Shown here piece after piece: positions 19,019 through 28,676 of a stretch of DNA of 34,061 nucleotides (positions are counted from its first letter, which is position 1; every line of letters starts with the position of its first letter). Source of the stretch: Flavobacteriales bacterium (lineage in GTDB: Bacteria; Bacteroidota; Bacteroidia; Flavobacteriales_D; CAJJDF01). The notes beneath the pieces were generated by a model. That model ran no database searches, had not been told where the DNA came from, and was given only the letters and a program-made list of their open reading frames with translations. The DNA lies in assembly GCA_023255335.1 (NCBI GenBank), contig JALRIS010000009.1, positions 1 to 34,061 on the forward strand, read 5' to 3'. The position numbers were made by a program, and so were the translations under genes.

Positions 19019-19893
19019 TTCCTCTTATCCATTCCCCACATCAATTTATTTCGGATGGTTTTAAAGAAATCTTGATTTGGGAACTGAACCAAATTTATTT
19101 TTAATTGTGATTTAGTCACAACCAAATGATTTGCCGTAGAAATTTCTTCACTACGAGAATCTAAGGTGGCTAAAAATTTTTGTTCTCTCCCTTCTACTTT
19201 TAATTCAATCACACTGTCGTCTGGCACAACCATCGGTCTTATATTAAGATTGTGAGGTGCAATAGGAGTTATCACAAAATTATATGAATTAGGCATCAAA
19301 ATGGGCCCTCCACAACTCAAAGAATAAGCCGTAGAGCCAGTTGGAGTAGCTACAATGAGGCCATCTGCCCAGTAAGAGTTAAGAAATATACCATTGACAA
19401 ACACATGAATGGTTATCATAGAGGAAGAGTCCTTTTTATGCACTGTTAATTCATTCAGAGCAAAATTATACTTTCCAAAAAGCTTCGATTTTGTTTCGAG
19501 TGACAACATGGCTCTCTCCTCTATTCGATACTCTTTGTTCATTAATTGATGAAGCACTTTCTTTATTTCAGTTTTGGCCGTATTGGACAAAAATCCGAGC
19601 CTTCCAGAATTAACACCCACAACTGGAATTCCTTTTTTAATACTAGTCAAGGTGTCTAGTATCGTTCCATCTCCCCCAATACTGAACAAAAAATCTAATT
19701 TCAATTTGGGGTAAGTCTTTCTCGTGTATTCCTTTACTTCCTGACCAAAGGTAATTCCTTTACTCACCACATTTTTGTGAAATTTAGAATAGATAAAATA
19801 ATCCACATTATTTCTATCCAGCTCATCAATCAATAGCTGAAAATATGGAATAAAATCATCTGAAAACTCTCTACCGTAAATTGCTATTCTCAT
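19015..19893 (-). CDS. nadK: NAD kinase
   Basis: FSIGGDGTILDTL, GVNSGRLGFL, ELTVHKKDSSSMI, DGLIVATPTGSTAYSLSCGGPI motifs. Start placed at MRIAIYGREF. Confidence 0.95.
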   Translation of the reverse strand: MRIAIYGREFSDDFIPYFQLLIDELDRNNVDYFIYSKFHKNVVSKGITFGQEVKEYTRKTYPKLKLDFLFSIGGDGTILDTLTSIKKGIPVVGVNSGRLGFLSNTAKTEIKKVLHQLMNKEYRIEERAMLSLETKSKLFGKYNFALNELTVHKKDSSSMITIHVFVNGIFLNSYWADGLIVATPTGSTAYSLSCGGPILMPNSYNFVITPIAPHNLNIRPMVVPDDSVIELKVEGREQKFLATLDSRSEEISTANHLVVTKSQLKINLVQFPNQDFFKTIRNKLMWGMDKRN

Positions 19894-19898
19894 CTTTC

Positions 19899-21443
19899 CT
19901 ATTTCTCTACCAAACAAACTCCCGTCATTTCATTTGGCTGATTAACATTCATTAAATGTAATAAGGTTGGAGCAATATCCCCTAACTTTCCTGGTTTAAT
20001 TTCTGTGACATTCTCAGCAATCACAAAACACGGAACCGGATTTAAGGTGTGCGCTGTATTGGGACTTCCGTCAGGATTTATATTCAATTCTGCATTCCCG
20101 TGATCCGCTATTATCACAAAACTATACCCATTTTTTAGTCCAGTTTCTACTACTCTTCTCAGGCAACTATCGGCAGTTTCTACTGCTTGTATCACCGCAC
20201 TTTGAATACCCGTATGACCAACCATATCCGTATTAGCATAATTGAGACAAATGAAATCAGCCGATTGGTTTTCAATTTCCTTGAGAATTTTCTGGGTCAC
20301 TATGGGTGCACTCATTTCAGGTTGCAAATCGTAAGTTGCCACTTTGGGCGAATTCACCAAAATACGTGATTCGCCAGGAAACTCATCTTCTCTACCTCCC
20401 GAAAAGAAAAAAGTAACATGAGGATATTTCTCCGTTTCTGCTATTCTAATTTGGGTTAACCCCGCACGAGAAATGGTTTCTCCCATTGTCATTTTCAAGT
20501 TGTCTTTGGTGTACACAACATGAACATTCTTAAATTGCTTGTCGTATTCAGTCATTGTGACAAAATGAAGCTTTAACTTAGACATACCAAAATCCGGTTT
20601 GTCTGACTGGCTAAGCACTTCTGTTAATTGCCTGCATCTATCAGTCCTGAAATTAAAACAAATAACTACATCTCCTTCGGAAATCAGTGCAATTGGCTTC
20701 CCTTCTTTTGTTGTCTTTACGATAGGTTTAATAAACTCATCGGTTATACCTTTGTCATACGAGTTCCTCAGAGATTCTTCCAGACTACTTGTCTGTTCAC
20801 CCTCGCCTTTGGTCCATAATTCATAGGCTAATCGTATACGCTCCCAACGATGATCTCTGTCCATGGCATAATATCTACCTATCAAAGAGGCAATTTGTGT
20901 AGAAGTCTCTTTCACTTTTTTTTTCAATTCAATAATAGAAGTCAATCCACTTTTAGGATCGCAGTCCCTCCCATCCGTAAAGGCATGAATAAAACTTTCC
21001 GAAACACCCATTTTTTCCGCCATTTCACACAATTTATAGAGATGTTGCTCATGGGAGTGAATGCCTCCAGGAGAAACTAACCCCATAAAATGAACTGCTT
21101 TTTTTTCATTTCGTGCATACTCAAAAGCTCTTAACAAGGTTTCTTCTTTTAGAATTGAATCGTCCTTTACCGCTTTATTAATTCGCGCAAAATCCTGATA
21201 AACAACTCTCCCCGCTCCAATATTCAAATGACCAACTTCAGAATTCCCCATTTGACCTTCGGGTAATCCAACTTCCTCTCCGTATGTTACTAGTTCCGTG
21301 TTTGGATAATTTTGATACAAACTATCCACAAAAGGTGTGTTGGCAAGATGAATAGCGTTTGAGCTATCCTTCTTTCCGTGTCCCCAACCATCGAGGATTA
21401 CAAGAATTGCTTTTTTTGTCATTTTGATGTGGTTTGGAAACAA
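19899..21443 (-). CDS. gpmI: 2,3-bisphosphoglycerate-independent phosphoglycerate mutase
   Basis: AILVILDGWG, GNSEVGHLNIGAGRVVYQDFARI, HAFTDGRDCDPKSG, NYANTDMVGHTG, IIADHGNAE motifs. Confidence 0.97.
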   Translation of the reverse strand: MFPNHIKMTKKAILVILDGWGHGKKDSSNAIHLANTPFVDSLYQNYPNTELVTYGEEVGLPEGQMGNSEVGHLNIGAGRVVYQDFARINKAVKDDSILKEETLLRAFEYARNEKKAVHFMGLVSPGGIHSHEQHLYKLCEMAEKMGVSESFIHAFTDGRDCDPKSGLTSIIELKKKVKETSTQIASLIGRYYAMDRDHRWERIRLAYELWTKGEGEQTSSLEESLRNSYDKGITDEFIKPIVKTTKEGKPIALISEGDVVICFNFRTDRCRQLTEVLSQSDKPDFGMSKLKLHFVTMTEYDKQFKNVHVVYTKDNLKMTMGETISRAGLTQIRIAETEKYPHVTFFFSGGREDEFPGESRILVNSPKVATYDLQPEMSAPIVTQKILKEIENQSADFICLNYANTDMVGHTGIQSAVIQAVETADSCLRRVVETGLKNGYSFVIIADHGNAELNINPDGSPNTAHTLNPVPCFVIAENVTEIKPGKLGDIAPTLLHLMNVNQPNEMTGVCLVEK

Positions 21444-21485
21444 ATATCGTGTTTATTAAGATAATTGACAATGGATAACAGATAA

Positions 21486-21515
21486 TTGATTATTATCAAT
21501 TGATTTCTATCTTTG
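21486..21515 (+). promoter_or_regulatory. Bacteroidota-type promoter of pssA (TTG-N19-TATCTTTG), nearly leaderless
   Basis: TTG at 21486-21488, TATCTTTG at 21508-21515, ATG at 21520. Confidence 0.5.
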
Positions 21516-21519
21516 CCGT

Positions 21520-22278
21520 ATGAATGTCAAAAAACACCTTCCTAATTTTATAACACTGCTAAATTTAGCGTGTGGTGTTTTTGCCATTTTGTTTTTTATC
21601 CAATCTACTAATTCTGCCCAACAAAGCGTAAACAGTCTTGTAAACCCAACTTACAGTGCAATTGAAATAGGTATTATTCTTATAGGAATTGCCACTCTTC
21701 TTGACTTTCTTGATGGATTCACTGCCAGACTCTTGCGTGTTCAATCGGAAATTGGAGCTCAATTAGATTCATTGGCCGACATGGTGACATTTGGGGTAGC
21801 ACCGGGTTTTTTAGTTTATGCCTGTTACCTCGAGTTTTTTCCAGAACATTCGATTTTTCCTTACTTTTTTATCCTACTTCCGGCATTTTCAGCGTTACGA
21901 CTAGCTAAATTCAATGTTGACGAGGAACAAACAACTTACTTCAAAGGTCTTGCAACACCGGCAAACGCTTTATTCTGGATAGGAATGTTCTATATTTTAA
22001 AAATGAATCACTCACATTCGATGTCCTACGTTCTTTTATTTTTGATCGTAGCCATGTCACTATTGATGATTGCAGATCTACGTATGTTTTCACTTAAGCT
22101 GAAAAACTTGAAACTAAAAGGAGACAATATGTATCGAATTATTCTTCTAATTGGCGCTTTTATTTTAACAATTCTCTTTGGGTTGTTTACAAATATATTG
22201 GCTGTCATTCCATTTATAATCCTTTTGTATATACTTTTGTCGTTACATTACCATTACAAGAAAAGAAAAACCACCTAA
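21520..22278 (+). CDS. pssA: CDP-diacylglycerol--serine O-phosphatidyltransferase
   Basis: LPNFITLLNLACGVFAI, LLDFLDGFTARLLRVQSEIGAQLDSLADMVTFGVAPG (CDP-alcohol phosphatidyltransferase signature). Confidence 0.95.
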   Translation: MNVKKHLPNFITLLNLACGVFAILFFIQSTNSAQQSVNSLVNPTYSAIEIGIILIGIATLLDFLDGFTARLLRVQSEIGAQLDSLADMVTFGVAPGFLVYACYLEFFPEHSIFPYFFILLPAFSALRLAKFNVDEEQTTYFKGLATPANALFWIGMFYILKMNHSHSMSYVLLFLIVAMSLLMIADLRMFSLKLKNLKLKGDNMYRIILLIGAFILTILFGLFTNILAVIPFIILLYILLSLHYHYKKRKTT

Positions 22279-22280
22279 AC

Positions 22281-22532
22281 ATGAATTTTAAAGCAGAAAT
22301 TGACATTATGCCTCTTGAGGCGATTTTAGACCCACAAGGAAAAGCCGTAACCCAAAGTATGGGGAACTTAGGATTAAATGAAATCTCTAATGTACGTATC
22401 GGAAAACACATTACACTACTGATAGAGGCGGGAACAGAAGAAGAAGCAAAAGAGAAAGTAGATACAGCTTGTAAAAAACTTTTGTGTAATCTCATTATGG
22501 AATCTTACACTTTTACATTGACTGCGATGTAA
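22281..22532 (+). CDS. purS: Phosphoribosylformylglycinamidine synthase subunit PurS
   Basis: 83 aa; KAEIDIMPLEAILDPQGKAVTQSMGNLGLNEISNVRIGKHITLLIEA; CKKLLCNLIMESYTF. Confidence 0.93.
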   Translation: MNFKAEIDIMPLEAILDPQGKAVTQSMGNLGLNEISNVRIGKHITLLIEAGTEEEAKEKVDTACKKLLCNLIMESYTFTLTAM

Positions 22533-22557
22533 ACCTAATTGAAATAATAGTACATAA

Positions 22558-22592
22558 AAAAACCGTTCTGAGTTTCAGAACGGTTTTTTTTG
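22558..22592. terminator. Bidirectional terminator between convergent purS and DUF1573 genes
   Basis: AAAAAACCGTTCTGAGTTTCAGAACGGTTTTTTTT stem-loop with A/T tails. Confidence 0.88.
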
Positions 22593-22612
22593 TGTGTTAA
22601 AACAATTAAGAC

Positions 22613-23068
22613 TTAATTCAACATCGGGCTTTTTTTGTTCAAAACGGGAGCTCCATCTTCTGGGGCAGGTTTCAAAACCTCTCCCTTGATTTTCACCATC
22701 TTTACTTTCCCATCAACTGAATTAGAGGTAATGGTTACCGATTTATTTATCGGTCCTACTCTGTTCGTTGCGTAAGTAACTTTCATTTTTGCTGATTCAC
22801 CGGGAATAATTGGCTCTTTGGGCCAACTCGGCACAGTGCAACCACAGCTTCCTGTGGCGTTTGTAATCGTTAGAGGCTCTGTACCTGTATTTGTTATGGT
22901 AAAATAACAGCTTCCATCAGCACCCTTTTTGATTTTTCCGTAATCGTGTACTTCTTTATCAAGAGATAATTTAGCTCCTTGAACAAATTCAGCGGCTTGC
23001 CCAAAACTTACCGAAGTCAATCCCATTGATGCGACTGCCAAACCTATGTATAGTATAATTCTTTTCAT
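22613..23068 (-). CDS. DUF1573 domain secreted protein
   Basis: Signal peptide; DYGKIKKGADGSCYFTITNTGTEPLTITNATGSCGCTVPSWPKEPIIPGESAKMKVTY. Confidence 0.88.
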   Translation of the reverse strand: MKRIILYIGLAVASMGLTSVSFGQAAEFVQGAKLSLDKEVHDYGKIKKGADGSCYFTITNTGTEPLTITNATGSCGCTVPSWPKEPIIPGESAKMKVTYATNRVGPINKSVTITSNSVDGKVKMVKIKGEVLKPAPEDGAPVLNKKSPMLN

Positions 23069-23095
23069 TTGGATAAAGTTTAATTTTCCACCGAT

Positions 23096-23515
23096 TTAGT
23101 TCGCTGGTGTTGCGGTTACGTTTCCTTTTATTCTTACGATTTTTGTTGGCGCATTAGTCGCGTTAGAAGTGATCGTCACTGACTTGTTGATTGGTCCAGG
23201 TCTATTCGTATCGTAAGTTACTTTCATTTTAGCTGATTGTCCTGGAGCAATTGGTTCTCTTGGCCAGTCTGGCACTGTACATCCGCAACTTCCTTTTGCT
23301 CGGGTAATAGTCAAAGGAGCATCTCCATTATTTGTAATCGTAAAATAACAGCTACCATCAGATCCTTTGGCAATTGTACCATAATCATGTACATCCTTGT
23401 CAAGAGCAATTTCAGCGCCTGCCAAAGCAGTATCTTCAGAATTAGCAGTGGATACAAAGTTCATAGAGAACGCTGCTACTAAAAATAAGCCTAGTGATAA
23501 TGATAAATTTTTCAT
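23096..23515 (-). CDS. DUF1573 domain secreted protein (tandem paralogue)
   Basis: DYGTIAKGSDGSCYFTITNNGDAPLTITRAKGSCGCTVPDWPREPIAPGQSAKMKVTY. Start placed at MKNLSLSLGLFL, not the upstream ORF start. Confidence 0.88.
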   Translation of the reverse strand: MKNLSLSLGLFLVAAFSMNFVSTANSEDTALAGAEIALDKDVHDYGTIAKGSDGSCYFTITNNGDAPLTITRAKGSCGCTVPDWPREPIAPGQSAKMKVTYDTNRPGPINKSVTITSNATNAPTKIVRIKGNVTATPAN

Positions 23516-23568
23516 GTGTTTTTTGTTTATGTATTTATATGTAATTTTCGTAATTTCAATAATCATTC

Positions 23569-23600
23569 CAAACCTAGTAAAAATTATATTTCTCTGCAAA
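23569..23600 (-). promoter_or_regulatory. Bacteroidota-type promoter for the DUF1573 pair (TTTG-N20-TAGGTTTG)
   Basis: Minus strand TTTG (23600-23597) and TAGGTTTG (23576-23569), 20-nt spacing. Confidence 0.6.
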
Positions 23601-23704
23601 GGACTTAACAACAGATTAACAGAGAATAGTCTAAAATGCTACATTTGTTATAAATATACTTCATAATTACATGGGAAGTAAGACATTTACAAATCCTTAA
23701 CAAT

Positions 23705-24307
23705 TTACTTTTTTCGAGATTTTTTTTCCCTCTCAATGTTTCCAATTTCAGTTCGCAAAAATTGACGGAGTTTCTTAGATTCGTCCTCCTCTAACTGGAC
23801 GCCAAAAATTATTTTTTTTCCCAAGTAATCGAATTCTAAACTTTCATTTCCTATGTCCCAAAATGCGCTTTGCATTACCCAAGAATAAGAACGAGACGAA
23901 CGTTCCAAAATTTTGATTGTCCCCATGTTAGACAATCGATAGCTCTGAGCCTTGCCAAATTTTCCGAACCCTCTTTTTATCACTAACGACTCTCTGTCTA
24001 GTTTCAAATACTCTACTCCTTTTGTTCTCCAAAGATAGACTTTCACAATTTTGTACAAATAGTATCCCCAAAAAACAAGAAACAACAGTAAAAACAATTG
24101 TAACTGGCTTACAGGAGTCTCGCCAGCAATATGTCGCAGATAGTTCTGTGATAAGGCGATGCCCATGATAGCTATTCCCACCAAAGACCACAAAACCATC
24201 CAAGCCAACAAGACTCCTTCTTTCCACTTTTCTACTTTGGTAGATATAAGAATAGTTGTATATTCACTATGACGATGAAAAGATATTCTATTGGATAACC
24301 ACTTCAT
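23705..24307 (-). CDS. Hypothetical membrane protein, possible PH-like domain
   Basis: Two hydrophobic segments followed by a soluble C-terminal region (EYLKLDRESLVIKRGFGKFGKAQSYRLSNMGTIKILERS). Confidence 0.5.
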   Translation of the reverse strand: MKWLSNRISFHRHSEYTTILISTKVEKWKEGVLLAWMVLWSLVGIAIMGIALSQNYLRHIAGETPVSQLQLFLLLFLVFWGYYLYKIVKVYLWRTKGVEYLKLDRESLVIKRGFGKFGKAQSYRLSNMGTIKILERSSRSYSWVMQSAFWDIGNESLEFDYLGKKIIFGVQLEEDESKKLRQFLRTEIGNIEREKKSRKK

Positions 24308-24407
24308 TTGTTATAAATTTGTTATTATTGACCTCGCAATTGAGGAAGTCCTTTTTTGGCATTATAATTGGATTCTCAGATGCAAAATTACTATTAAAAT
24401 TAACAAG

Positions 24408-25298
24408 ATGAAAAAGACATTATTATTTTTAGGGATCTCGCTATTAACAATCGGAAATTCGATGGCTCAAAGGGACGACAAAATAGTCGAAAAGCTGAGA
24501 GACATGTACGGAGAAGAAAAATACCAGGATTGTGCACACGATGCAATCAAATTTTCTTCGAATTCGAAATTTAAAGACAATCCTGAAATCTATGTCTATG
24601 CCTCCATGTCTTGTTTAAGAATTTCACAAACAAACGAGGGAGTGGAAGAATTCAAAAAGGCTTTTAATGATGCCTTAAGCTACGCTGGAAAATATAGAAA
24701 AAAGGACAAAGCAGGTCAGTATTATGACGATTACCTTACTCACTTTGAGGAGCTAAAAAAGTTAGTTGCCGAAGAGGTAGAAAACTACATGTTGGAGGAC
24801 AGAAAGGCGAAAGCGTATAAATCTGCCAAAAAGTCCTTGGGGTTAATGTCCAAAATACATAAAATGGACCCAGACGACAAGGGAGCTTATTTACTTGCTG
24901 CTGTATTGGAACTGAAAGTAAAAAATACCACTGAGGGAAAAAGGATGCTGAAGGTTATCATGCCAGAAATCGAAAGATTAGCGCCAACTCGTGACGAAAT
25001 GCCAAAAGAAGAAGAATTATCAGACAAAGAATTGGCAAAGAAGAACAAAAAAATCGAAGAGATTTTTGGTGGACCAATGAAACCTATCAAACCTTTTGAT
25101 GAAATGACGGAAATGGAGCAAGTGTTTTTAAGACTAGCCTTAATAGAATATGCTGATTACCTAAATGATAAGAAGAAAGTGGATGAAGCAAAAGCAATCA
25201 TTGAGATTGGAAAACCATATTTCTATGGAGAAAACGAAGATTACTTGAGAAAATATACTCCTGCCTACAAAGACATTTATAAAATGATTCACGGATAA
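24408..25298 (+). CDS. Secreted hypothetical protein with TPR-like helices
   Basis: MKKTLLFLGISLLTIGNSMAQ signal peptide; helical repeat character. Start moved to the ATG at 24408. Confidence 0.7.
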   Translation: MKKTLLFLGISLLTIGNSMAQRDDKIVEKLRDMYGEEKYQDCAHDAIKFSSNSKFKDNPEIYVYASMSCLRISQTNEGVEEFKKAFNDALSYAGKYRKKDKAGQYYDDYLTHFEELKKLVAEEVENYMLEDRKAKAYKSAKKSLGLMSKIHKMDPDDKGAYLLAAVLELKVKNTTEGKRMLKVIMPEIERLAPTRDEMPKEEELSDKELAKKNKKIEEIFGGPMKPIKPFDEMTEMEQVFLRLALIEYADYLNDKKKVDEAKAIIEIGKPYFYGENEDYLRKYTPAYKDIYKMIHG

Positions 25299-25318
25299 GC
25301 ACTCAATGTTTTACCCGA

Positions 25319-25354
25319 TAAAAAAAGCCTACTGCAGTCAGTAGGCTTTTTTTA
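25319..25354. terminator. Bidirectional terminator
   Basis: AAAAAAGCCTACTGCAGTCAGTAGGCTTTTTTT between convergent genes. Confidence 0.88.
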
Positions 25355-25915
25355 TTGGTCACTTTTAATAGATTTGAGGGCTTCAGTTTTCGCAACTCCC
25401 ACCGGGTTAGAAAGAGTGTAGGACGAAAAATCTCTTGGTGCCTTAAGGCTTGTCCCCCTTAATGTAAGTGTTGGTGTCACAATATACACGGTGCTATCCG
25501 AGTAGATGTAGTTTTCTTTCAAATATATCTCTTCTGAAAGCAAGGTTTCTTTTTTGTCGTTGGTGATTTTAACGTTCTTTCTAAAAATTAGCGACTCATT
25601 GTTAGCTCCCGTAAGTCCATAGCCACAAGTAAGCTCTGTTACTTGCTCTCCTTTCGAATTAAAAAACTGAGCTCGCACTCCTGTGGGAAAAACAGTGTAA
25701 GTAGTGTCTGTGGTAAATTTATGTATCAAGGGGGCCTGTAAAATCCTCTTAACTCTTCCAGAATCTGAATATGTAAGTTTTACGTTAGTTGAAATCTCAT
25801 CGGGCAGCGACTCTTGCTGAATTGACCTCATTTTTTCCAAATCACTGCCTTGGCAACGAAAAAAAATGAAGGTTCCTACCAAGGAAAAAATTGCCACGTA
25901 TTGATACTTTCTCAT
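25352..25915 (-). CDS. lptC: LPS export ABC transporter periplasmic protein LptC
   Basis: Short lipoprotein-like N-terminus (FFRCQGSD) and a single LptC-like domain (VKLTYSDSGRVKRILQAPLIHKF...LTCGYGLTGANNESLIFRKNVKITNDKKETLLSEEIYLKE). Start at MRKYQYVAIF. Confidence 0.8.
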   Translation of the reverse strand: MRKYQYVAIFSLVGTFIFFRCQGSDLEKMRSIQQESLPDEISTNVKLTYSDSGRVKRILQAPLIHKFTTDTTYTVFPTGVRAQFFNSKGEQVTELTCGYGLTGANNESLIFRKNVKITNDKKETLLSEEIYLKENYIYSDSTVYIVTPTLTLRGTSLKAPRDFSSYTLSNPVGVAKTEALKSIKSDQ

Positions 25916-26004
25916 CCCTATTTTCAATTGAGTTTTATGATAAACGATAAATATAAACGATTTGATATCCAAAGCTAAATAAACAGAACTAATATGCATA
26001 AAAA

Positions 26005-26035
26005 AACCGCCTTCGATTTCCCGAAGGCGGTTACA
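26005..26035 (-). terminator. Rho-independent terminator of the TPR gene (minus)
   Basis: CCGCCTTCG-ATTTCC-CGAAGGCGG with a T-run on the minus strand. Confidence 0.8.
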
Positions 26036-26052
26036 TTCTTGGTTGTTTTATT

Positions 26053-27306
26053 CTATTTCACTGTTGTGGAGTATCCGTTACATGTTTTGTAAGCTTGACC
26101 AGTTTGAAGACCTTGTGCAAACACATCTCCTTTTTCTGGGAATCTCGCTTGATATCTAGACATATCTTTTGATGCTTGCGAAGCTACACTGGAATCTAAA
26201 GACTTTGCCTTGGCAGCCATGTCATAAGCAGCCCAGTTTATCGCTTGGTCATCAAATCTTGATGTTCCGCAAGCCGAAGAGGCAATGATAGAAGCCTTGA
26301 TTAGATAGGCATCTCCGTTGCTACTGTTCAATTTTAATGCTTCATTTGCATAATCTCCTGCCTTACTTCTATTTCCTTTGCTTAGTAAAATTTTCGCAGT
26401 ATTAATCAACATGGATTCTTTTTTGGCAGCATCCTCCGTCATATCGATTGCCTTATCATAGTAAGTAATGGCTTTAGAGTTGCTTCCTTCCTGCAAATAC
26501 ATTTGTGCCAAACCTTCGTATCCCTCTGCACTCGGATTCTTTTCTACATCAATTACAATGAGTGTTTTGAACATTTCGTTATCCGTACACTCTCTCTTTT
26601 TCAGCGTGTTCAACACCTTTGATCTTAAGTTATCATCCGTTTTTGCTTGTTCGAATTTTTTCTCGATTACTGGAAGTAATTTATCACAGGTTAAACAAGG
26701 GCCTAAAAATTTGTCAACTGCATCTTGGGCCTTGTCATATCCGTTTTGTCCTTCATTCATGCTAATGATCGTGGACAATCTGTCGTATTCATTCACAAGT
26801 ACTTCACAATCCATTTTTTCTTTGTTCTTAAGAACAGCTAGTGCATTTGAGTAATAGTAAATCGAACTAGCTCTGGTTTGTCCATTGGCAGAATCAATCG
26901 ATTTTTTCATTACCTCAACTCCTTTTGAAATTTTACCTAATTTTATAAGGTCTGCTCCATAGTTTTCATTGATTTTTGGATTGTCTCCAAACAATTTAAT
27001 ACTTTGCTCGTAAGCCCAAACGATTGAATCGGAAAGAGAATTTTGTCTCTCTGCACTTGCTCCTTTTTTCAGTTTGTTCATGATGTAAATTCCATTGTCG
27101 TACAAATTTGCGTTGTACTCGGGACATACTTTTACGGCTTCTACCCAAAACTTGTAAGCATCTTTATAGACTTTTTGTGTCAAATAGTCCGTGTACAAAG
27201 AAAGATTCTTTTTACATTCTTCTGGATTATCTCCTAAATTTCCCGTTTGGGCAAATAAAGAGAGTGATGCTATTGAAATAAAGGCTGTTACTACTATACG
27301 TTTCAT
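26053..27306 (-). CDS. Secreted TPR-repeat protein
   Basis: MKRIVVTAFISIASLSLFAQ signal; YLQEGSNSKAITYYDKAIDMTEDAAKKESMLINTAKILLSKGNRSKAGDYANEALKLNSSNGDAY TPR units. Confidence 0.85.
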   Translation of the reverse strand: MKRIVVTAFISIASLSLFAQTGNLGDNPEECKKNLSLYTDYLTQKVYKDAYKFWVEAVKVCPEYNANLYDNGIYIMNKLKKGASAERQNSLSDSIVWAYEQSIKLFGDNPKINENYGADLIKLGKISKGVEVMKKSIDSANGQTRASSIYYYSNALAVLKNKEKMDCEVLVNEYDRLSTIISMNEGQNGYDKAQDAVDKFLGPCLTCDKLLPVIEKKFEQAKTDDNLRSKVLNTLKKRECTDNEMFKTLIVIDVEKNPSAEGYEGLAQMYLQEGSNSKAITYYDKAIDMTEDAAKKESMLINTAKILLSKGNRSKAGDYANEALKLNSSNGDAYLIKASIIASSACGTSRFDDQAINWAAYDMAAKAKSLDSSVASQASKDMSRYQARFPEKGDVFAQGLQTGQAYKTCNGYSTTVK

Positions 27307-27320
27307 TGTGTTATGTTTTC

Positions 27321-28676
27321 TTATTTAAATTTTCTTTTTACAAACCACCTATTTTGAACTTGAGGCATAATGGATATTCCAAAGTAAACGGTGGTAAAGT
27401 TTTCTTGAATTAAACCATTTTCACTATTTCCTCTTCTTCCCATTTCAACTCCTACATGGAACATCGAAAGAGATCTAAACTCATTCTTTGAAGTGGCGCT
27501 TTTTCTAAGCGGTATGCCTAAACCAAAACTCGTGCCAAACTCTGTCAATTGATTGTTATCAAATTGTAAAGGGGAGTTCCCTGTTCTGAACCCAGCGCGG
27601 TATTCAATTCTTTCGTAAAATTTTGCCGTTGAAAAAACATCCGTTGGTCTATACCTAATACCAACTGCCAATGAGGAACTTGTCGCTAGTGTATCCGTCA
27701 CGCTATTTTGATCAAAGATTTCTTCATAACTAGCCCAGTCTTGTCTGTTGTATTGAACCGCGATATCCAAATTATTATTGAAATTAACGGATCCGCCCAG
27801 AGACAATGAAGAGGGAACTACCACTTTTCCGTTATTTTCAGAAAAATACTGAAGAGTATCTTGAATCACTTCCACAGAAGAAAAGTTGGTATAGGTTCCA
27901 AAAAAATCCTCACGTGTCGCATTCAACTTTGTACCTAAAGAATAGGAGACTCCGAGAGAATATTTGATAGATTGTGACACTCGTTGCTTGAACAAAAGGC
28001 CCATTTGAAAATCCACTCCAGAGTAACTTGTTTTTTGTGTCAACTTAGAATTGAGAGCTGTAGCATCGTCCGGAAACTCTACTCTTCTGGTTTTGTCAAT
28101 ATTCCCAAACAAAAAATTGACACTTGCCCCCAGAGACAAACTCATTGAATCTGATTGTATCAGGGAGTATCCTCCCGACAAAAACAGGTTGTTTACTCCT
28201 CCCTTTCCTTGATATAAATAGGTAACATTACCAATAGAGGGTTCGTTGTTTGTAGTTGTGATATTGTACCCTGAGGTAGTAAACGGTTTGATTCCCCATG
28301 CCAATCCCAATTTATTGTTTACAGGCAAGGCAATACTCATGCGAGTAAAGTTTGTAGAATTCAAATTAGCCGAAGAATTCTCTGAGGTTAATTTCAAAAA
28401 CTGTGAGGTTCCACTCAGTTCAAATACTGGCATGTGAGGAGAAAGCGAAGACAAAGAGGCTGGATTAGAAATATTCACCATATTAAAATCAGACAAAGAT
28501 ACCGAGGCTCCAGCCATTGAGGCATATCCTGGCGAGTGGTACAAATTCATGTCGCCTAGTCCGATTCTCGAATAGGGCGATATTCCCGTTTCTTGTGCGT
28601 TTAAGGTGAAAAAACAGCACACTGCGAAGCTAAGTGCAATGATTCTAATGAGAGATATTGTGACGAAGTATTTCAT
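27321..28676 (-). CDS. Outer membrane protein (beta-barrel, OmpP1/FadL-like)
   Basis: Signal peptide; ETGISPYSRIGLGDMNLYHSPGYASMAGASVSLSDFNMVNISNPASLSSL; beta-strand alternation. Overlaps coaX by 32 nt. Confidence 0.75.
   Translation of the reverse strand: MKYFVTISLIRIIALSFAVCCFFTLNAQETGISPYSRIGLGDMNLYHSPGYASMAGASVSLSDFNMVNISNPASLSSLSPHMPVFELSGTSQFLKLTSENSSANLNSTNFTRMSIALPVNNKLGLAWGIKPFTTSGYNITTTNNEPSIGNVTYLYQGKGGVNNLFLSGGYSLIQSDSMSLSLGASVNFLFGNIDKTRRVEFPDDATALNSKLTQKTSYSGVDFQMGLLFKQRVSQSIKYSLGVSYSLGTKLNATREDFFGTYTNFSSVEVIQDTLQYFSENNGKVVVPSSLSLGGSVNFNNNLDIAVQYNRQDWASYEEIFDQNSVTDTLATSSSLAVGIRYRPTDVFSTAKFYERIEYRAGFRTGNSPLQFDNNQLTEFGTSFGLGIPLRKSATSKNEFRSLSMFHVGVEMGRRGNSENGLIQENFTTVYFGISIMPQVQNRWFVKRKFK

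Noticed and set aside
26468-26854. 128-aa plus-strand ORF antisense to the TPR gene
   Set aside because: Low-complexity hydrophobic/Ser-rich translation typical of the antisense of a Lys/Glu/Asn-rich coding frame; the sense TPR protein is convincing.
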